This document shows, piece after piece, positions 33,255 to 43,123 of a stretch of DNA of 64,000 bases. The stretch's first letter is position 1, and every line of letters begins with the position of its first letter. The stretch is taken from NCBI RefSeq assembly GCF_021390545.1, contig NZ_JAJUWR010000027.1:1-64000 (forward strand). The letters are read 5' to 3'. The stretch is from Algoriphagus sp. AGSA1 (lineage in GTDB: Bacteria; Bacteroidota; Bacteroidia; Cytophagales; Cyclobacteriaceae). Below the pieces are notes generated by a model that saw only the letters and a list, made by a program, of their open reading frames with translations, was not told where the DNA came from and searched no databases. Both the position numbers and the translations under genes were made by a program.

Positions 33255-34859
33255 TTAAGCGATTGTACCTAAAATTACATAAATAATAACTGTGATTGCA
33301 ATCAAAATCCAGCCCAGTGTTTTGGCATGTTTCCAGGGAATGATGCTCAGCTTACCTGAATCTGTCATCACAAATGGGGCGGTAACCGGGTATTTTATTG
33401 ATACGAGATGCATCACGATTAGATTTAGAATAAATTCTACTCCCCAGATATGGACGAAATGAATATTCACTTGAAGTATCAAATCCATCAGAATGTAAAA
33501 TCCCAGTCCAAAGACCAATCCAGCTTTTGCCCCGGCAGAAGAAACGCTTGGGAAAAAGAACCCGGCAATAATTACCGTTGCCATCGGGATAAAGAAGATT
33601 CCGTTGAGCTGCTGCAAAAGCTGATACAGTCCGGCAGGTGCATTGGCCACAAATGGAGCGACCAGGATGGAAACCACTGCCAAAATAGCCGAGACCCATT
33701 TTCCGATTCGAACGAGCTGTCCTTCCTTGGCCGCCTTGTTGATATACACCTTGAAAATATCCAGACTGAAAATAGTAGCTGCGCTGTTCAAAGCACTGTT
33801 GAAGGTGCTCAAAATAGCACCCATAATCACCGCGACAAAAAATCCCGTCATCCAAGGCGGCAGCACCCGCTTGACCAGTTCAGGATAGACGCTGTCCTGT
33901 GAATCAAAGAGGGTGTCTCCGAAATAATAGAAGCCAATGATGCCGGGAAGAACAATCACCAGCGGGATCAGGATTTTCAAAATCCCGGTAAACAATAGGC
34001 CTTTTTGGGCTTCTTTGAGGCTCACCGCCCCAAGTGCCCGCTGAACGATGGACTGGTGCATGGTCCAGAAATAGAGCTGGTTGACAATCAGTCCGGTGAA
34101 CAATACTTCAAAAGGAAGAATAGAGTCTCTGGATCCCGGGCCAATTGACGGTTCCTTACTGATCACATTGAATTTCTCCGGGGCATTGTTGAAGACTTTT
34201 GTCAGACCATCAATTATACTTCCATCCCCTATATCCCAAAGTGCAAACACAGGAACCAACAATCCCGCGATAAGCAACCCGAAACCATTGATCGTATCTG
34301 TGTAAGCCACCATTTTCAATCCTCCGAAAATCGCATAAACTGCTCCGATCACTCCCACCACGACCACAGTGAGCCAAATTCCCTCTGTCTGGGTGATTCC
34401 CAGTGTTTCCGAGATACCAAAAATCGATTCAATGTTAATCGCTCCCGTGTAGAGTACGATTGGCAACAGCGTCACCACGAAAGAGATAATCAGCAGCAGG
34501 GAAATCAGTGTCTGCGTCATTTTATCAAATCTTTTTTCCAAAAACTCGGGGATGGTAGTCAGTCCCATTCTCAAATACTTTGGGATAAAGTATAGCGCAC
34601 CGATCACCAATGCGATCGCCGAAGTGACTTCCCAGGCGATGATAATTGCCCCGTTTTTATAAGCCGAACCATTCATCCCCACGAGATGCTCTGTCGAAAT
34701 ATTGGTAAGCAACATGGAGCCGGCAATGACCACGCCTGTTAGACTGCGTCCGCCTAGGAAATAACCGTCTTGGGTTGCGAGATTTTGTTTGCGTAGCATC
34801 CACGTGGAGTAGATTGCTACGAAGCCCGTGAAAGCTAAGAAACTGAAAAGTGTAAGCAC
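33255..34859 (-). CDS. Sodium:solute symporter (SSS family)
   Basis: 534 residues from a GTG start at 34859, about 13-14 membrane segments. STWMLRKQNLATQDGYFLGG in the first loop and GSMLLTNISTEHLVGMNG (about 52-69), typical of SGLT-type carriers; VAVIMGAILSTFNSALNSAA (about 350) is the conserved sodium-site helix. With inositol oxygenase directly downstream, myo-inositol is the likely substrate (inference). Confidence 0.92.
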   Translation of the reverse strand: MLTLFSFLAFTGFVAIYSTWMLRKQNLATQDGYFLGGRSLTGVVIAGSMLLTNISTEHLVGMNGSAYKNGAIIIAWEVTSAIALVIGALYFIPKYLRMGLTTIPEFLEKRFDKMTQTLISLLLIISFVVTLLPIVLYTGAINIESIFGISETLGITQTEGIWLTVVVVGVIGAVYAIFGGLKMVAYTDTINGFGLLIAGLLVPVFALWDIGDGSIIDGLTKVFNNAPEKFNVISKEPSIGPGSRDSILPFEVLFTGLIVNQLYFWTMHQSIVQRALGAVSLKEAQKGLLFTGILKILIPLVIVLPGIIGFYYFGDTLFDSQDSVYPELVKRVLPPWMTGFFVAVIMGAILSTFNSALNSAATIFSLDIFKVYINKAAKEGQLVRIGKWVSAILAVVSILVAPFVANAPAGLYQLLQQLNGIFFIPMATVIIAGFFFPSVSSAGAKAGLVFGLGFYILMDLILQVNIHFVHIWGVEFILNLIVMHLVSIKYPVTAPFVMTDSGKLSIIPWKHAKTLGWILIAITVIIYVILGTIA

Positions 34860-35288
34860 TGAGGTTGGGTTTGTTAATTGTAGCGTGGAAAATAGGTAAT
34901 TCGGATGAAGGAGGCAATTATCTCTTCCAATTGCTCAGTCATCCCCAATTATTTTTTCTGGAAGTATAATTAGTTCCCGCAGACCTGACTGCCGTTAGGC
35001 GGGTTAATGCAGAATAGTGCACAGATCTTTGCGGACTTCCTATATCGGATTAATCACTTTCATGCCTGTTTGAGGAGTCCAAATTCTTGAATATTTCTTT
35101 CTGAAAGTCTCTTTGGCTCCCGCAGATTATCGCTGAGAAGGACGCAGATCTCCGCAGATTGCATCCTACAGAAGTTCAACTCTCATCTCCGTTTGTGAAT
35201 TCTTGATTCATGAGTGTTTTTTCTTAATTTCCCCCACTAAGAACAATCGCCTTGATTTTAAAAGTCACCGCACATCATAGAAACAAGT
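34860..35288. other. Intergenic region with palindromic words
   Basis: Between divergent genes. It contains CCCGCAGACCTGACTGCCGT and further 'ttaggcgggtt', 'cccgcagattatcgctgag' and 'cgcagatctccgcagattgc' (35123-35165), which look like degenerate CGCAGAT word repeats. No gene seen. The promoters of the symporter (minus) and the esterase (plus) should be here. Confidence 0.5.
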
Positions 35289-36689
35289 ATGAAGAGATTT
35301 TTGCCACTTATTCTGATATTTCTGATTTCCCTGAGTAGCTACGCTCAAGATATCACCGGCCAATGGCATGGTGCCCTCAGAGTGCAGAGTGTACAGCTTC
35401 GGCTGGTATTCAATGTAGCGCAAACTGAGAGTGGCTATACTGCCACCATGGACAGTCCGGATCAGGGTGCATTCGGCATTCCTGCGACTTCGGCCAGCTT
35501 CGAAAATAATGTCCTGAAAATTTCGATTACCAATGCTAATATAATCTATGAAGGCACACTGGGTGACGGGGAAGTGATTACTGGCACTTTTACACAAGGA
35601 GGGAAGCCTTTTCCAATGAATCTGTCTAGACATGAAATTGAGAAACTAGGTTCTAAGAGACCTCAGGAGCCCAAAAAGCCTTTTCCGTATCGTTCTGAAG
35701 AAGTGATTTTTGAGAATAAGCCAGCTGAAATACTGCTGGCCGGTACGCTCACGCTGCCGGAAGAAGATGGAAAGTATCCAGCGGTAGTGTTGATTTCTGG
35801 ATCTGGCCACCAAAATCGTGATGAGGAATTGTTTGGGCACAAACCATTTCTGGTATTGTCGGATTACCTTACCAGAAATGGCATTGCAGTTTTACGCTTT
35901 GATGATCGTGGAACGGCGGCTTCCACAGGGGATTTTGAAAGCGCGACTTCGGTGGATTTTGCCACGGATGTCGCTTCGGCTGTTCAGTATTTGCAGTCGC
36001 GACCTGAGATAGACAAAAGCAAAATCGGGCTGATCGGGCACAGTGAAGGCGGGATCATTGCGCCAATGGTAGCGGGTGATTCCGATGATATTGACTTTAT
36101 CGTGATGCTTGCGGGGACCGGGATTCGTGGTGATAAGCTGCTTCTTGCACAACAGGCGTTGATCGGGAAGGCTTCAGGGATGAGCCCCAATCAGCTTTTC
36201 GAAAATGAGATGATAAGCAAGAAGGCCTTCGAAATCATGGTAAAAGATCAAAGTGAAGAAGAGCTGAGAAATGGTATTAAAGCCTACATGACGCAGGTCT
36301 TTAGGAATATTCCTGTAGAGAATATCCCCGGGGGAATGAGTGAAGAAGAGTTTGTCACGGCGCAGGTAGAGCAGCTCACCAGCCCCTGGATGCAGTATTT
36401 TATCAAATACGATCCAGCTCCGGCTTTGGAGAAGGTGAGTTGTCCCGTGCTGGCGCTCAATGGAGAAAAAGACCTGCAAGTTCCTCCTAAAGAGAATCTG
36501 GAGGCAATCAAAGCTGCATTGGAAAAGGGTGGCAATACAAATGTAACTACAATGGAATTACCTGGACTGAACCACTTATTCCAAGAAGCAGAGACCGGGC
36601 TAATAAGCGAATACGCAGAGATAGAGCAGACCTTCTCGCCAAAAGCGATGGAGATGATTTTGGAGTGGATTAAGGGGCAGGTGGAATGA
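35289..36689 (+). CDS. Exported alpha/beta-hydrolase esterase
   Basis: 466 residues. Signal peptide MKRFLPLILIFLISLSSYAQ. An N-terminal beta-rich domain (about 21-110, DITGQWHGALRVQSVQL) precedes the hydrolase: VVLISGSGHQNRDEELFGHK (about 165-184), nucleophile Ser in IGLIGHSEGGIIAPMVA (about 247), acid in LALNGEKDLQVPPKEN, His in LPGLNHLFQEAETG. Family of exported peptidase S9-like/DUF esterases of Bacteroidota. Substrate unknown. Periplasmic. Confidence 0.9.
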   Translation: MKRFLPLILIFLISLSSYAQDITGQWHGALRVQSVQLRLVFNVAQTESGYTATMDSPDQGAFGIPATSASFENNVLKISITNANIIYEGTLGDGEVITGTFTQGGKPFPMNLSRHEIEKLGSKRPQEPKKPFPYRSEEVIFENKPAEILLAGTLTLPEEDGKYPAVVLISGSGHQNRDEELFGHKPFLVLSDYLTRNGIAVLRFDDRGTAASTGDFESATSVDFATDVASAVQYLQSRPEIDKSKIGLIGHSEGGIIAPMVAGDSDDIDFIVMLAGTGIRGDKLLLAQQALIGKASGMSPNQLFENEMISKKAFEIMVKDQSEEELRNGIKAYMTQVFRNIPVENIPGGMSEEEFVTAQVEQLTSPWMQYFIKYDPAPALEKVSCPVLALNGEKDLQVPPKENLEAIKAALEKGGNTNVTTMELPGLNHLFQEAETGLISEYAEIEQTFSPKAMEMILEWIKGQVE

Positions 36690-36833
36690 TTAATGATGGT
36701 TACTTCAGGCGGTATTAATAAAGAAGAGGTTTTTATGGCCAATGCCTTTATTACCTAAAGCAATAAAATGGGACTTTATAAAAAACCGAAGCTTATGATA
36801 TTCCGGTTGTTCTATTTAGTGATTATCCAATTT

Positions 36834-37133
36834 TCAGTAAGCTAAACTTGCTTTTAGCCGATCATTAATTGCCAAAGCAATCGTCTTTTTGACCAAATCA
36901 CTTGCGTTGACGAATGTGGATTTAGATTTCAGTTCTGGAAAGGGGAGTTTCAAAAGTAACTTACCAAAACATTCATCCGAAAAGCTATGGGAAACAAACT
37001 CAACTCCTTTAAAATCAAAAATCACAAAATCGTTTGATTCAAGAAGTGATTCTATTTGCACACGGATTTCTTGCCCTAGAACTCTTGTCCCAAGGTTGTT
37101 AGAAAAGCTATTAAATAAGATAGTCTGTGTCAT
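36834..37133 (-). CDS. STAS-like (DUF4325-type) protein
   Basis: 99 residues from the ATG at 37133. The open frame extends to 37238, but that part overlaps the preceding gene and reads unlike it. VRIQIESLLE-type helix then FVIFDFKGVEFVSHSFSDEC (the STAS-like 'D..G V..' strand-helix) and FVNASDLVKKTIALAINDRL. The family is described as STAS-like and often sits beside an ATP-binding protein, as here. It may act as an anti-sigma-antagonist-like partner. AT-rich DNA. Confidence 0.75.
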   Translation of the reverse strand: MTQTILFNSFSNNLGTRVLGQEIRVQIESLLESNDFVIFDFKGVEFVSHSFSDECFGKLLLKLPFPELKSKSTFVNASDLVKKTIALAINDRLKASLAY

Positions 37134-37158
37134 TTTCTGTTCTAAAGGATTTTCAAAT

Positions 37159-38112
37159 TTACCAAAGGTTCTCAAGATTGCCAAACTGAGATTCTTTAAA
37201 CTCCTGAAACATATCGAGTTGATCAGAATCTTCTCCAAATATTTCTTTATAATTAACGGAGATATTCGTGTTAATTCTCAGGTAATTTATAGTGCCTCTC
37301 CAGTGAGGTGTTTGATATAACGTTCCATTACGAAGGCATGAACCTCCTGAATAGATTATAAAGTCTCCTTTATTTTTACTCATCATTTCTGAAGTAGCCC
37401 AAAGGCCAAAACCTAATCCTAGGCTATTGGTAACTCCTCTTTCTATACATCTAGTAACGGCTTCTGGTTCGGAAAGGTCAATAAATCTTGATTTTGGATG
37501 TCCAGTCAAAGCAGCATGGATTCCTTGACCTGTGTCTGCAATGATAATTCTAATTTCTTGCGATCTTGGGAAGAATTGAGCAACAACAAATCCTGTACCA
37601 GCCCCATATCTGAATTCCGGGCTAGAGTGGTTAAGCGTGTTGTCAAGAACTTCATATAAACAAAAATTCAGAACTGTTAGCATATCTTCATTCACACCGT
37701 TCACAATCAGGATTCGCATTATTTCTGCAAATACGGTGTTGATATTTGTCTCATTGAACTTTGATATCTCGATAAATCTACCTTGCCTATCTAGTCTTGT
37801 GAAATCCTCTTCAAGTTCAATCCCAATAATTTCAAAAAAATTAATCCTACTGGCATAATTAGCTCTATCCGAATTGGGATTAAAATTAACCATAGAACAA
37901 ATTACTTTTATATCATTTCTTTTTAGGCATTCAATCCGAGCTACAAGAAGCAATAGTAGATCGGGGTAAATAAAGCCAGTGCCATTGAGGTCAATTTGCA
38001 ATTCTAATTCATCTCCTGGCTTTAAATGGTTTAGTTGTGTAAATGCTTCAAGTAAATCATGCTGTGATGAGATGTGATTAAAATCAATTAGGACAGAGAT
38101 TTGATGAGGCAT
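37159..38112 (-). CDS. GHKL ATPase with N-terminal STAS-like region
   Basis: 317 residues. The first 110 residues resemble a STAS-like fold (LELQIDLNGTGFIYPDLLLL then VARIECLKRNDIKVICSMVN). The C-terminal half is a histidine-kinase-type ATPase: N box CLYEVLDNTLNHS (151-163), G1 IADTGQGI (191-198), G2 GLGFGL (232-237) and GTINYL (273-278). No phosphoacceptor His domain or membrane segment is seen, so it is not a sensor kinase. The following STAS-like gene suggests a SpoIIAB/SpoIIAA-like switch or a stand-alone module. Both genes are AT-rich. Confidence 0.82.
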   Translation of the reverse strand: MPHQISVLIDFNHISSQHDLLEAFTQLNHLKPGDELELQIDLNGTGFIYPDLLLLLVARIECLKRNDIKVICSMVNFNPNSDRANYASRINFFEIIGIELEEDFTRLDRQGRFIEISKFNETNINTVFAEIMRILIVNGVNEDMLTVLNFCLYEVLDNTLNHSSPEFRYGAGTGFVVAQFFPRSQEIRIIIADTGQGIHAALTGHPKSRFIDLSEPEAVTRCIERGVTNSLGLGFGLWATSEMMSKNKGDFIIYSGGSCLRNGTLYQTPHWRGTINYLRINTNISVNYKEIFGEDSDQLDMFQEFKESQFGNLENLW

Positions 38113-38317
38113 TTTTAGACTGAATACTGTTGGAGGAAGTTAAGTGAGTCAGTGCAATAATCGTTAATTCTAATTTCAAAAGTTAGGTTTTTGAACGCTG
38201 ATTTAGTTCATAACCATCTTATGCCCTTATTTATCCTGCCTAAAAGCTCAAAACCTTATGTCACCTGATCAAAGATGCCTTCAAGTCCGCCGTCATGTTA
38301 AATCATCCTATCTCTCC

Positions 38318-38911
38318 TCAGAAAATTGTTTCAAAATCCAAGCTGAGTTGCTGGCTTGATATTTCCTCTCCAGTGAAAGGAATAGTGGCAATATTATCAA
38401 ATTTTTGGATTCGCTTGGTGTTCATAAGACGTCTCAAAAGCGTTAATTTATTTACCTCAAAAGACGCTTCGATCTCATGGTTTTGCCAATGAGCCCAAGC
38501 TAGAGCATGTTGCTCTGGAGTCATTCCTCTGGCGATTGAGATGTGAGGAGTTGTATGAAATTGTGGTTTGTATAGTACTGGTCTTGCAAACTGACTAAGT
38601 TCCATTATAATTTGTGTGAGGTGATACTTATTATAGATACCGACAAAGACTGTCTCGGGAAATTGGCCGATTCCGTTTAGTTCGGCAGTAAATGGCTCCA
38701 CTGTTTTTCCAAATCGTATTAGATTATCGACGAGTCGAGATTCCTTATAGTTTGATTGTAGGCAGTTCATGATACTAATATGCGGTTTGAAAATGTCCGC
38801 CATTGTGCAACCATATCTTTTTGTAAAATACTGTTTGTACGACATGATCAATTTGCAGATTTTCTCACTTGGTGAGATGACCAGGAAATATTCATAGGTA
38901 TTGAGTTTCAT
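38318..38911 (-). CDS. 2H phosphoesterase (2'-5' RNA ligase family)
   Basis: 197 residues. Two HxS/T motifs, KPHISIMN (His44) and TPHISIAR (His123), mark the 2H phosphoesterase fold. Members cleave or form 2'-5' or cyclic phosphodiester bonds in RNA or nucleotides. It shares strand and AT-richness with the STAS-like/GHKL pair 200 bases further on. The gap 38113-38317 has no gene. Confidence 0.85.
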   Translation of the reverse strand: MKLNTYEYFLVISPSEKICKLIMSYKQYFTKRYGCTMADIFKPHISIMNCLQSNYKESRLVDNLIRFGKTVEPFTAELNGIGQFPETVFVGIYNKYHLTQIIMELSQFARPVLYKPQFHTTPHISIARGMTPEQHALAWAHWQNHEIEASFEVNKLTLLRRLMNTKRIQKFDNIATIPFTGEEISSQQLSLDFETIF

Positions 38912-38937
38912 TGTTTTTATAATTTAAGTTGTTCGTT

Positions 38938-41904
38938 TTATACAGATACAGCAGAAAGTTCCTGAACCGGCTCCACCTCCTTCTTATCCTTCAACCCCAC
39001 CTTCCACATGCCGTGTACGTCGATGGCAAACGTCCCGAAATCTTCAACCACTTTGCCCCGGATTTTATAAAAACCCTTGCCTTGAAAAGGGAAGCGTTTC
39101 AGGGAATTGGGGAAATGGACGGTGTCCAGCCAGTCACCCTTGGCATCGAGAAAGGTTCCAAAGGCCATGTGTTCCCGATTGACCGTGCGCACGTCTTTGG
39201 TGGTGACCAGCTGACCGAGCATTTCCACACTCTTCCCCAGTAACTCGGGCAGCTGATGCGCCAAAGCCATTCCTTTGCCATCATGGGCACAAAGCCGGAA
39301 CATATCGGTGAGGGCAAAACCGAGCACATTGATCTCATCAAGTGCGTCTTCGAGCGGATAATCGGGGAAATCAGGAAGGGCAAAATCCATGGGAGGTTCT
39401 TTGAACAGTGCAGGTGAATCGGGGATGGCAGCCAGCTGCTTTTGGGCGAAGTTGGCTTTCCAAAGCAGTTTTTTCTTCCCCAACCCCGTAAATCCAAAAG
39501 CTCCTACGCTGATGAGAATGTTCAATTGCTCAGGACCGGCATGGGTGCGCTCGATAAAGTCTTCCAAGCTCAGGTAATTCCCGTTTGTTTTCCTTTCCTC
39601 CAGAATCAGGTCACAGAGTTTTTTTTCCAGTTGCTGTACATGGATCATTCCCACGAAAATCTCTTCCCCGCTGATGTTGGTCAGATACTCACTGCGGTTT
39701 ACGCAGGGCGGATTTACCTTCGCCCCGGTACGTTTTAGCTCATGGAAATAGAATTCCGTGGCATAAAAGCCCCCGAAATTATTGATCACTGCCACCATAA
39801 ACTCCATGGGGAAATAGGTCTTTAGGTAGAGGCTTTGATAGCTTTCCACCGCAAAAGAAGCGGAGTGCGCCTTGGAAAATGAATAGCCACCAAAGGACTC
39901 CATTTGCCGCCATACTTCCGCAGCGACTGCGTCATCATGTCCAAGCTCTTTGCAGTTTTTGAAGAAGTTTTCCCGGATCTCATTAAAGCGATTGTGTGAT
40001 CTATACTTACCCGACATCGCCCGTCGTAGAATATCCGCTTCACCCATGTCCAACCCGGCGAAGTGATGGGCGACTTTGATCACATCTTCCTGATAGACCA
40101 TCACGCCGAAAGTTTCCTCTAACAATTCTTTCATCTTGGGATGGAGGTACACGATCTTCTCAGGGTCATGAAAACGCTCAATGTACTGCTTCATCATACC
40201 CGACTGTGCCACACCCGGACGGATGATGGAGCTCGCCGCCACTAGTGTGAGGTAGTCGTTACATTTCAGCTTGGTGAGCAGCTGTCGCATGGCAGGACTT
40301 TCGATGTAAAAGCAACCGATGGTATCAGCCTTTCGGATTTGCTCCGCCACTTTGGGATCACTCATGAACTGCTCTACCCGATGAATATCAATGTCGATTC
40401 CACGGTTTTGCTTGACGAGCCGGATCGCGTCTTTGATATGCCCCAATCCACGTTGGCTGAGGATGTCGAGCTTGAAGAGCCCGATTTTCTCTGCCAAAAA
40501 CATGTCTATCTGAGCGGTGCAAAAGCCTTTTGGAGGCAATTCATTCACTGTGTACTGATAGATAGGTCTCTCAGAAATCAGCATTCCACCCGGGTGTATG
40601 GAAAGATGGTTGGGGAAATTCTCCAGCAGCTTACCGTATTTCAGAATAGTGCGCTGTATTTTATCCTCATTCATCGGCTGGTCCTTGCCTCTCACGAGTT
40701 GGTCGATTTCTTCTTTTGGCAGGCCAAAGACCTTCCCCAACTCACGGATTATCGCCTTCCGCTGAAAAGTACTGTACATGCCCAGCAGTGAAACATGGTC
40801 TTTGCCGTAGCGCTTGAAAATGTAATCGATCACCTCGTCCCGGTCTTTCCAGGAGAAGTCAATATCAAAATCCGGAGGGGAAGTCCGGTGTGGATTGAGA
40901 AAGCGTTCGAAATACAGATCGAGCCTGATGGGATCTACATCCGTGATTTTTAGACAATATGCCACAATGGAATTGGCACCGCTTCCCCTGCCCACGTAGT
41001 AGAAGCCACGGTTCTGCGCATAGCGGATCACGTCCCAGACGATAAGAAAGTACGCATTGAAATTCAGGTCATTGATGATTTTCAGTTCTTTGATCAGACG
41101 GGCTTTGGCCACAGGATCAGTGCCGTACCGATAATGGAAACCTTCCATGGCAAGCTTTGCCAGTAAAACCCGATCATCTTCCGCACTGACACTGTAGTGT
41201 TTTTTGTTTTTGTCGGTGAGGAGCTCGGTGGTGATCTCACAGGCATCGATCAGCTGTAGCGTGTTGCTGATCATTACGGGGAAATTTCGAAAAGAACTCA
41301 TCAGGGCAGCTTCCGAAACGAACGTTTCATCCGACGAAGCAAAGTCCTTTTCTACCAGTTTACTGATGAGCGTATTTTTGGCTATGGCACGGAGCAGGCG
41401 ATGTACGTTGAAGAAGGTTTTGTCCTGGAAAGTCACGGGATGCCGGATGATCCATTTCTTCAGGGCGGCTTCTACTTCCTGCTTTTTCACGCGATTCAGC
41501 TCGCTTGCCAGTACACCGATAAATTCATGTTCTTTTAGATCCTGCGCAGAAAAACTCCCAACCGGATGGATAACCAACACCTCTGAAAAGCAGTCAGGCC
41601 GCTCGGGGAAAGGCATTTCTGCCTGCAAATGCTGAGAAAGAAAACGGTTGATTTCGAGTAGGCCGGCATCATTTTTAGCCAATAGGATATAGCAGAACCT
41701 ATCTTCGTTACGGATCTCGGTCCCTACGATGGGTTTGATTTTCTTTTCTCTGCAGAAATCCACGAAATCCCATGTGTCGGCGGTACTGTTGATATTGGTG
41801 AGGCCAAGGGAAGCTAGACCAAGATCTGCAGCTGCGTCCACGAGGTCTTGGGTGCTGTAGGTGCCGTAGCGGTAGCTGAACCAGGTTTTACAATTGATAA
41901 ACAT
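38938..41904 (-). CDS. Error-prone DNA polymerase III alpha (DnaE2/ImuC-like)
   Basis: 988 residues, shorter than replicative DnaE (about 1160). Catalytic region: YYVGRGSGANSIVAYCLKIT (about 305-324), SPPDFDIDFSWKDRDEVIDY (PDFDIDF, the catalytic Asp pair), then AEKIGLFKLDILSQRGLGHI and FGGYSFSKAHSASFAVESYQ. The N-terminal PHP region (FINCKTWFSYRYGTYS) lacks the HxH metal motif, so no proofreading is expected. It follows dinB by one base, in a mutagenesis cassette. It would extend past damage in SOS-like stress. Confidence 0.92.
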   Translation of the reverse strand: MFINCKTWFSYRYGTYSTQDLVDAAADLGLASLGLTNINSTADTWDFVDFCREKKIKPIVGTEIRNEDRFCYILLAKNDAGLLEINRFLSQHLQAEMPFPERPDCFSEVLVIHPVGSFSAQDLKEHEFIGVLASELNRVKKQEVEAALKKWIIRHPVTFQDKTFFNVHRLLRAIAKNTLISKLVEKDFASSDETFVSEAALMSSFRNFPVMISNTLQLIDACEITTELLTDKNKKHYSVSAEDDRVLLAKLAMEGFHYRYGTDPVAKARLIKELKIINDLNFNAYFLIVWDVIRYAQNRGFYYVGRGSGANSIVAYCLKITDVDPIRLDLYFERFLNPHRTSPPDFDIDFSWKDRDEVIDYIFKRYGKDHVSLLGMYSTFQRKAIIRELGKVFGLPKEEIDQLVRGKDQPMNEDKIQRTILKYGKLLENFPNHLSIHPGGMLISERPIYQYTVNELPPKGFCTAQIDMFLAEKIGLFKLDILSQRGLGHIKDAIRLVKQNRGIDIDIHRVEQFMSDPKVAEQIRKADTIGCFYIESPAMRQLLTKLKCNDYLTLVAASSIIRPGVAQSGMMKQYIERFHDPEKIVYLHPKMKELLEETFGVMVYQEDVIKVAHHFAGLDMGEADILRRAMSGKYRSHNRFNEIRENFFKNCKELGHDDAVAAEVWRQMESFGGYSFSKAHSASFAVESYQSLYLKTYFPMEFMVAVINNFGGFYATEFYFHELKRTGAKVNPPCVNRSEYLTNISGEEIFVGMIHVQQLEKKLCDLILEERKTNGNYLSLEDFIERTHAGPEQLNILISVGAFGFTGLGKKKLLWKANFAQKQLAAIPDSPALFKEPPMDFALPDFPDYPLEDALDEINVLGFALTDMFRLCAHDGKGMALAHQLPELLGKSVEMLGQLVTTKDVRTVNREHMAFGTFLDAKGDWLDTVHFPNSLKRFPFQGKGFYKIRGKVVEDFGTFAIDVHGMWKVGLKDKKEVEPVQELSAVSV

Positions 41905-41905
41905 T

Positions 41906-43054
41906 TTATGCGGACGTTAGGGTGATGGCTCGGGTGAGGCTTTTTTCGCCGTAGCGGTTTTTGATCCAGTCGATGGCCTGGTATAGATTTACTCCCTCTT
42001 CGGTGTCGTGGAAAAGATCGATCTGCTGATGCCCCTGGACGAGATGACTGACTTTTACGCCTATCAGGCGCACGAGCATTCTTTTTTCATAGAGCTTGGC
42101 AAAGAGTTCCTTGGCCCGCTGTAGCAAGACCTCGTCCGAGCTGGTGTAGGGGATGATGCACTGACGGCTGACCGTGTCGAAATTGGCATAGCGGAGCTTC
42201 ACCGTGATGCAGCCGCAGAGCTTGTGTTTTTGGCGAAGTTCAAAACCGACTTTCTCTGTCATCCGTACCAATTGGCTGTGGAGAAAAGCCATGTCGATGG
42301 TGTCCGATTCAAAGGTGTTTTCGGTGCCGATGCTCTTTTGCTCGGAGTAGGGGATGACCGGAGACTCATCGATTCCGTTGGCTTTGCGGGAAAGGTCTAG
42401 TCCGGATTTTCCCAGGAGATTTTGCATCATCCGGGGAGGGATCTCACTGAGCAACCTGATGTTTTCCACCCCCATCCGCTCCAACAATGCGGAAGTCTTT
42501 TCGCCTACGCCCGGCATTCTTCGGATGGGGAGTGGGGCGAGGTAGGGTTTCTCTAAGCCAAATGGGATGGTGGTCTGCCCGTTGGGTTTGGCATCATGGG
42601 TGGCGACTTTGGATACCAGTTTGTTCACTGCCAGGGCGCAGGAAATCGGCAGACCCGATTGCCTATAGATCTTTTCCCGTAATTCCTTGGTGAATTTTTC
42701 GCAGCCAAAAAACCGATCCATCCCTGTCATATCGATGTAAAACTCATCAATGGATGCTTTCTCCATTACCGGTACCTGCTCTTGGAGCGCCTCAGTGATC
42801 AGGCGTGAATGCCGGCTGTAGCTATCATGGTCTCCTTTGATGTAAAATGCCGAAGGGCAGAGCCTTCGTGCCAACTTCATAGGCATGGCGGAATGCACTC
42901 CGAATGCCCGGGCTTCGTAACTGCACGAAGCCACCACTCCCCGGTCGGAGCTGCCGCCGATGATGACGGGTTTGCCTTTGAGGGCATCGTTTTTCAACCG
43001 CTCCACAGACACAAAAAACGTGTCCAGATCCAAATGCACGATATGCCTTTCCAT
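41906..43054 (-). CDS. dinB: Y-family DNA polymerase IV
   Basis: 382 residues. VHLDLDTFFVSVERLKNDAL start with the first catalytic Asp, VIIGGSSDRGVVASCSYEAR, then EKASIDEFYIDMTGMDRFFG (the second Asp-Glu), PISCALAVNKLVSKVATHDA, and a helix-hairpin-helix LPIRRMPGVGEKTSALLERM. Translesion synthesis; inserts opposite damaged bases. Co-transcribed with the short DnaE. Divergent from the S24 repressor over 69 bases. Confidence 0.95.
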   Translation of the reverse strand: MERHIVHLDLDTFFVSVERLKNDALKGKPVIIGGSSDRGVVASCSYEARAFGVHSAMPMKLARRLCPSAFYIKGDHDSYSRHSRLITEALQEQVPVMEKASIDEFYIDMTGMDRFFGCEKFTKELREKIYRQSGLPISCALAVNKLVSKVATHDAKPNGQTTIPFGLEKPYLAPLPIRRMPGVGEKTSALLERMGVENIRLLSEIPPRMMQNLLGKSGLDLSRKANGIDESPVIPYSEQKSIGTENTFESDTIDMAFLHSQLVRMTEKVGFELRQKHKLCGCITVKLRYANFDTVSRQCIIPYTSSDEVLLQRAKELFAKLYEKRMLVRLIGVKVSHLVQGHQQIDLFHDTEEGVNLYQAIDWIKNRYGEKSLTRAITLTSA

Positions 43055-43123
43055 TTCTCAGATCATTTACTATATTTGATACTATTAATACCATATTACT
43101 GTTATTAATTGTATCGAATAAAA
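43055..43123. promoter_or_regulatory. Divergent dinB/S24-repressor control region
   Basis: This 69-base AT-rich spacer separates the two start codons. TATATTTG (43071-43078) fits the Bacteroidota -7 box for the rightward gene. TGATACTATTAATACCA (43077-43093) is an imperfect palindrome (12 of 17), followed by TATTAATTGTATCG at 43103; these are candidate operators for the repressor. Confidence 0.55.
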
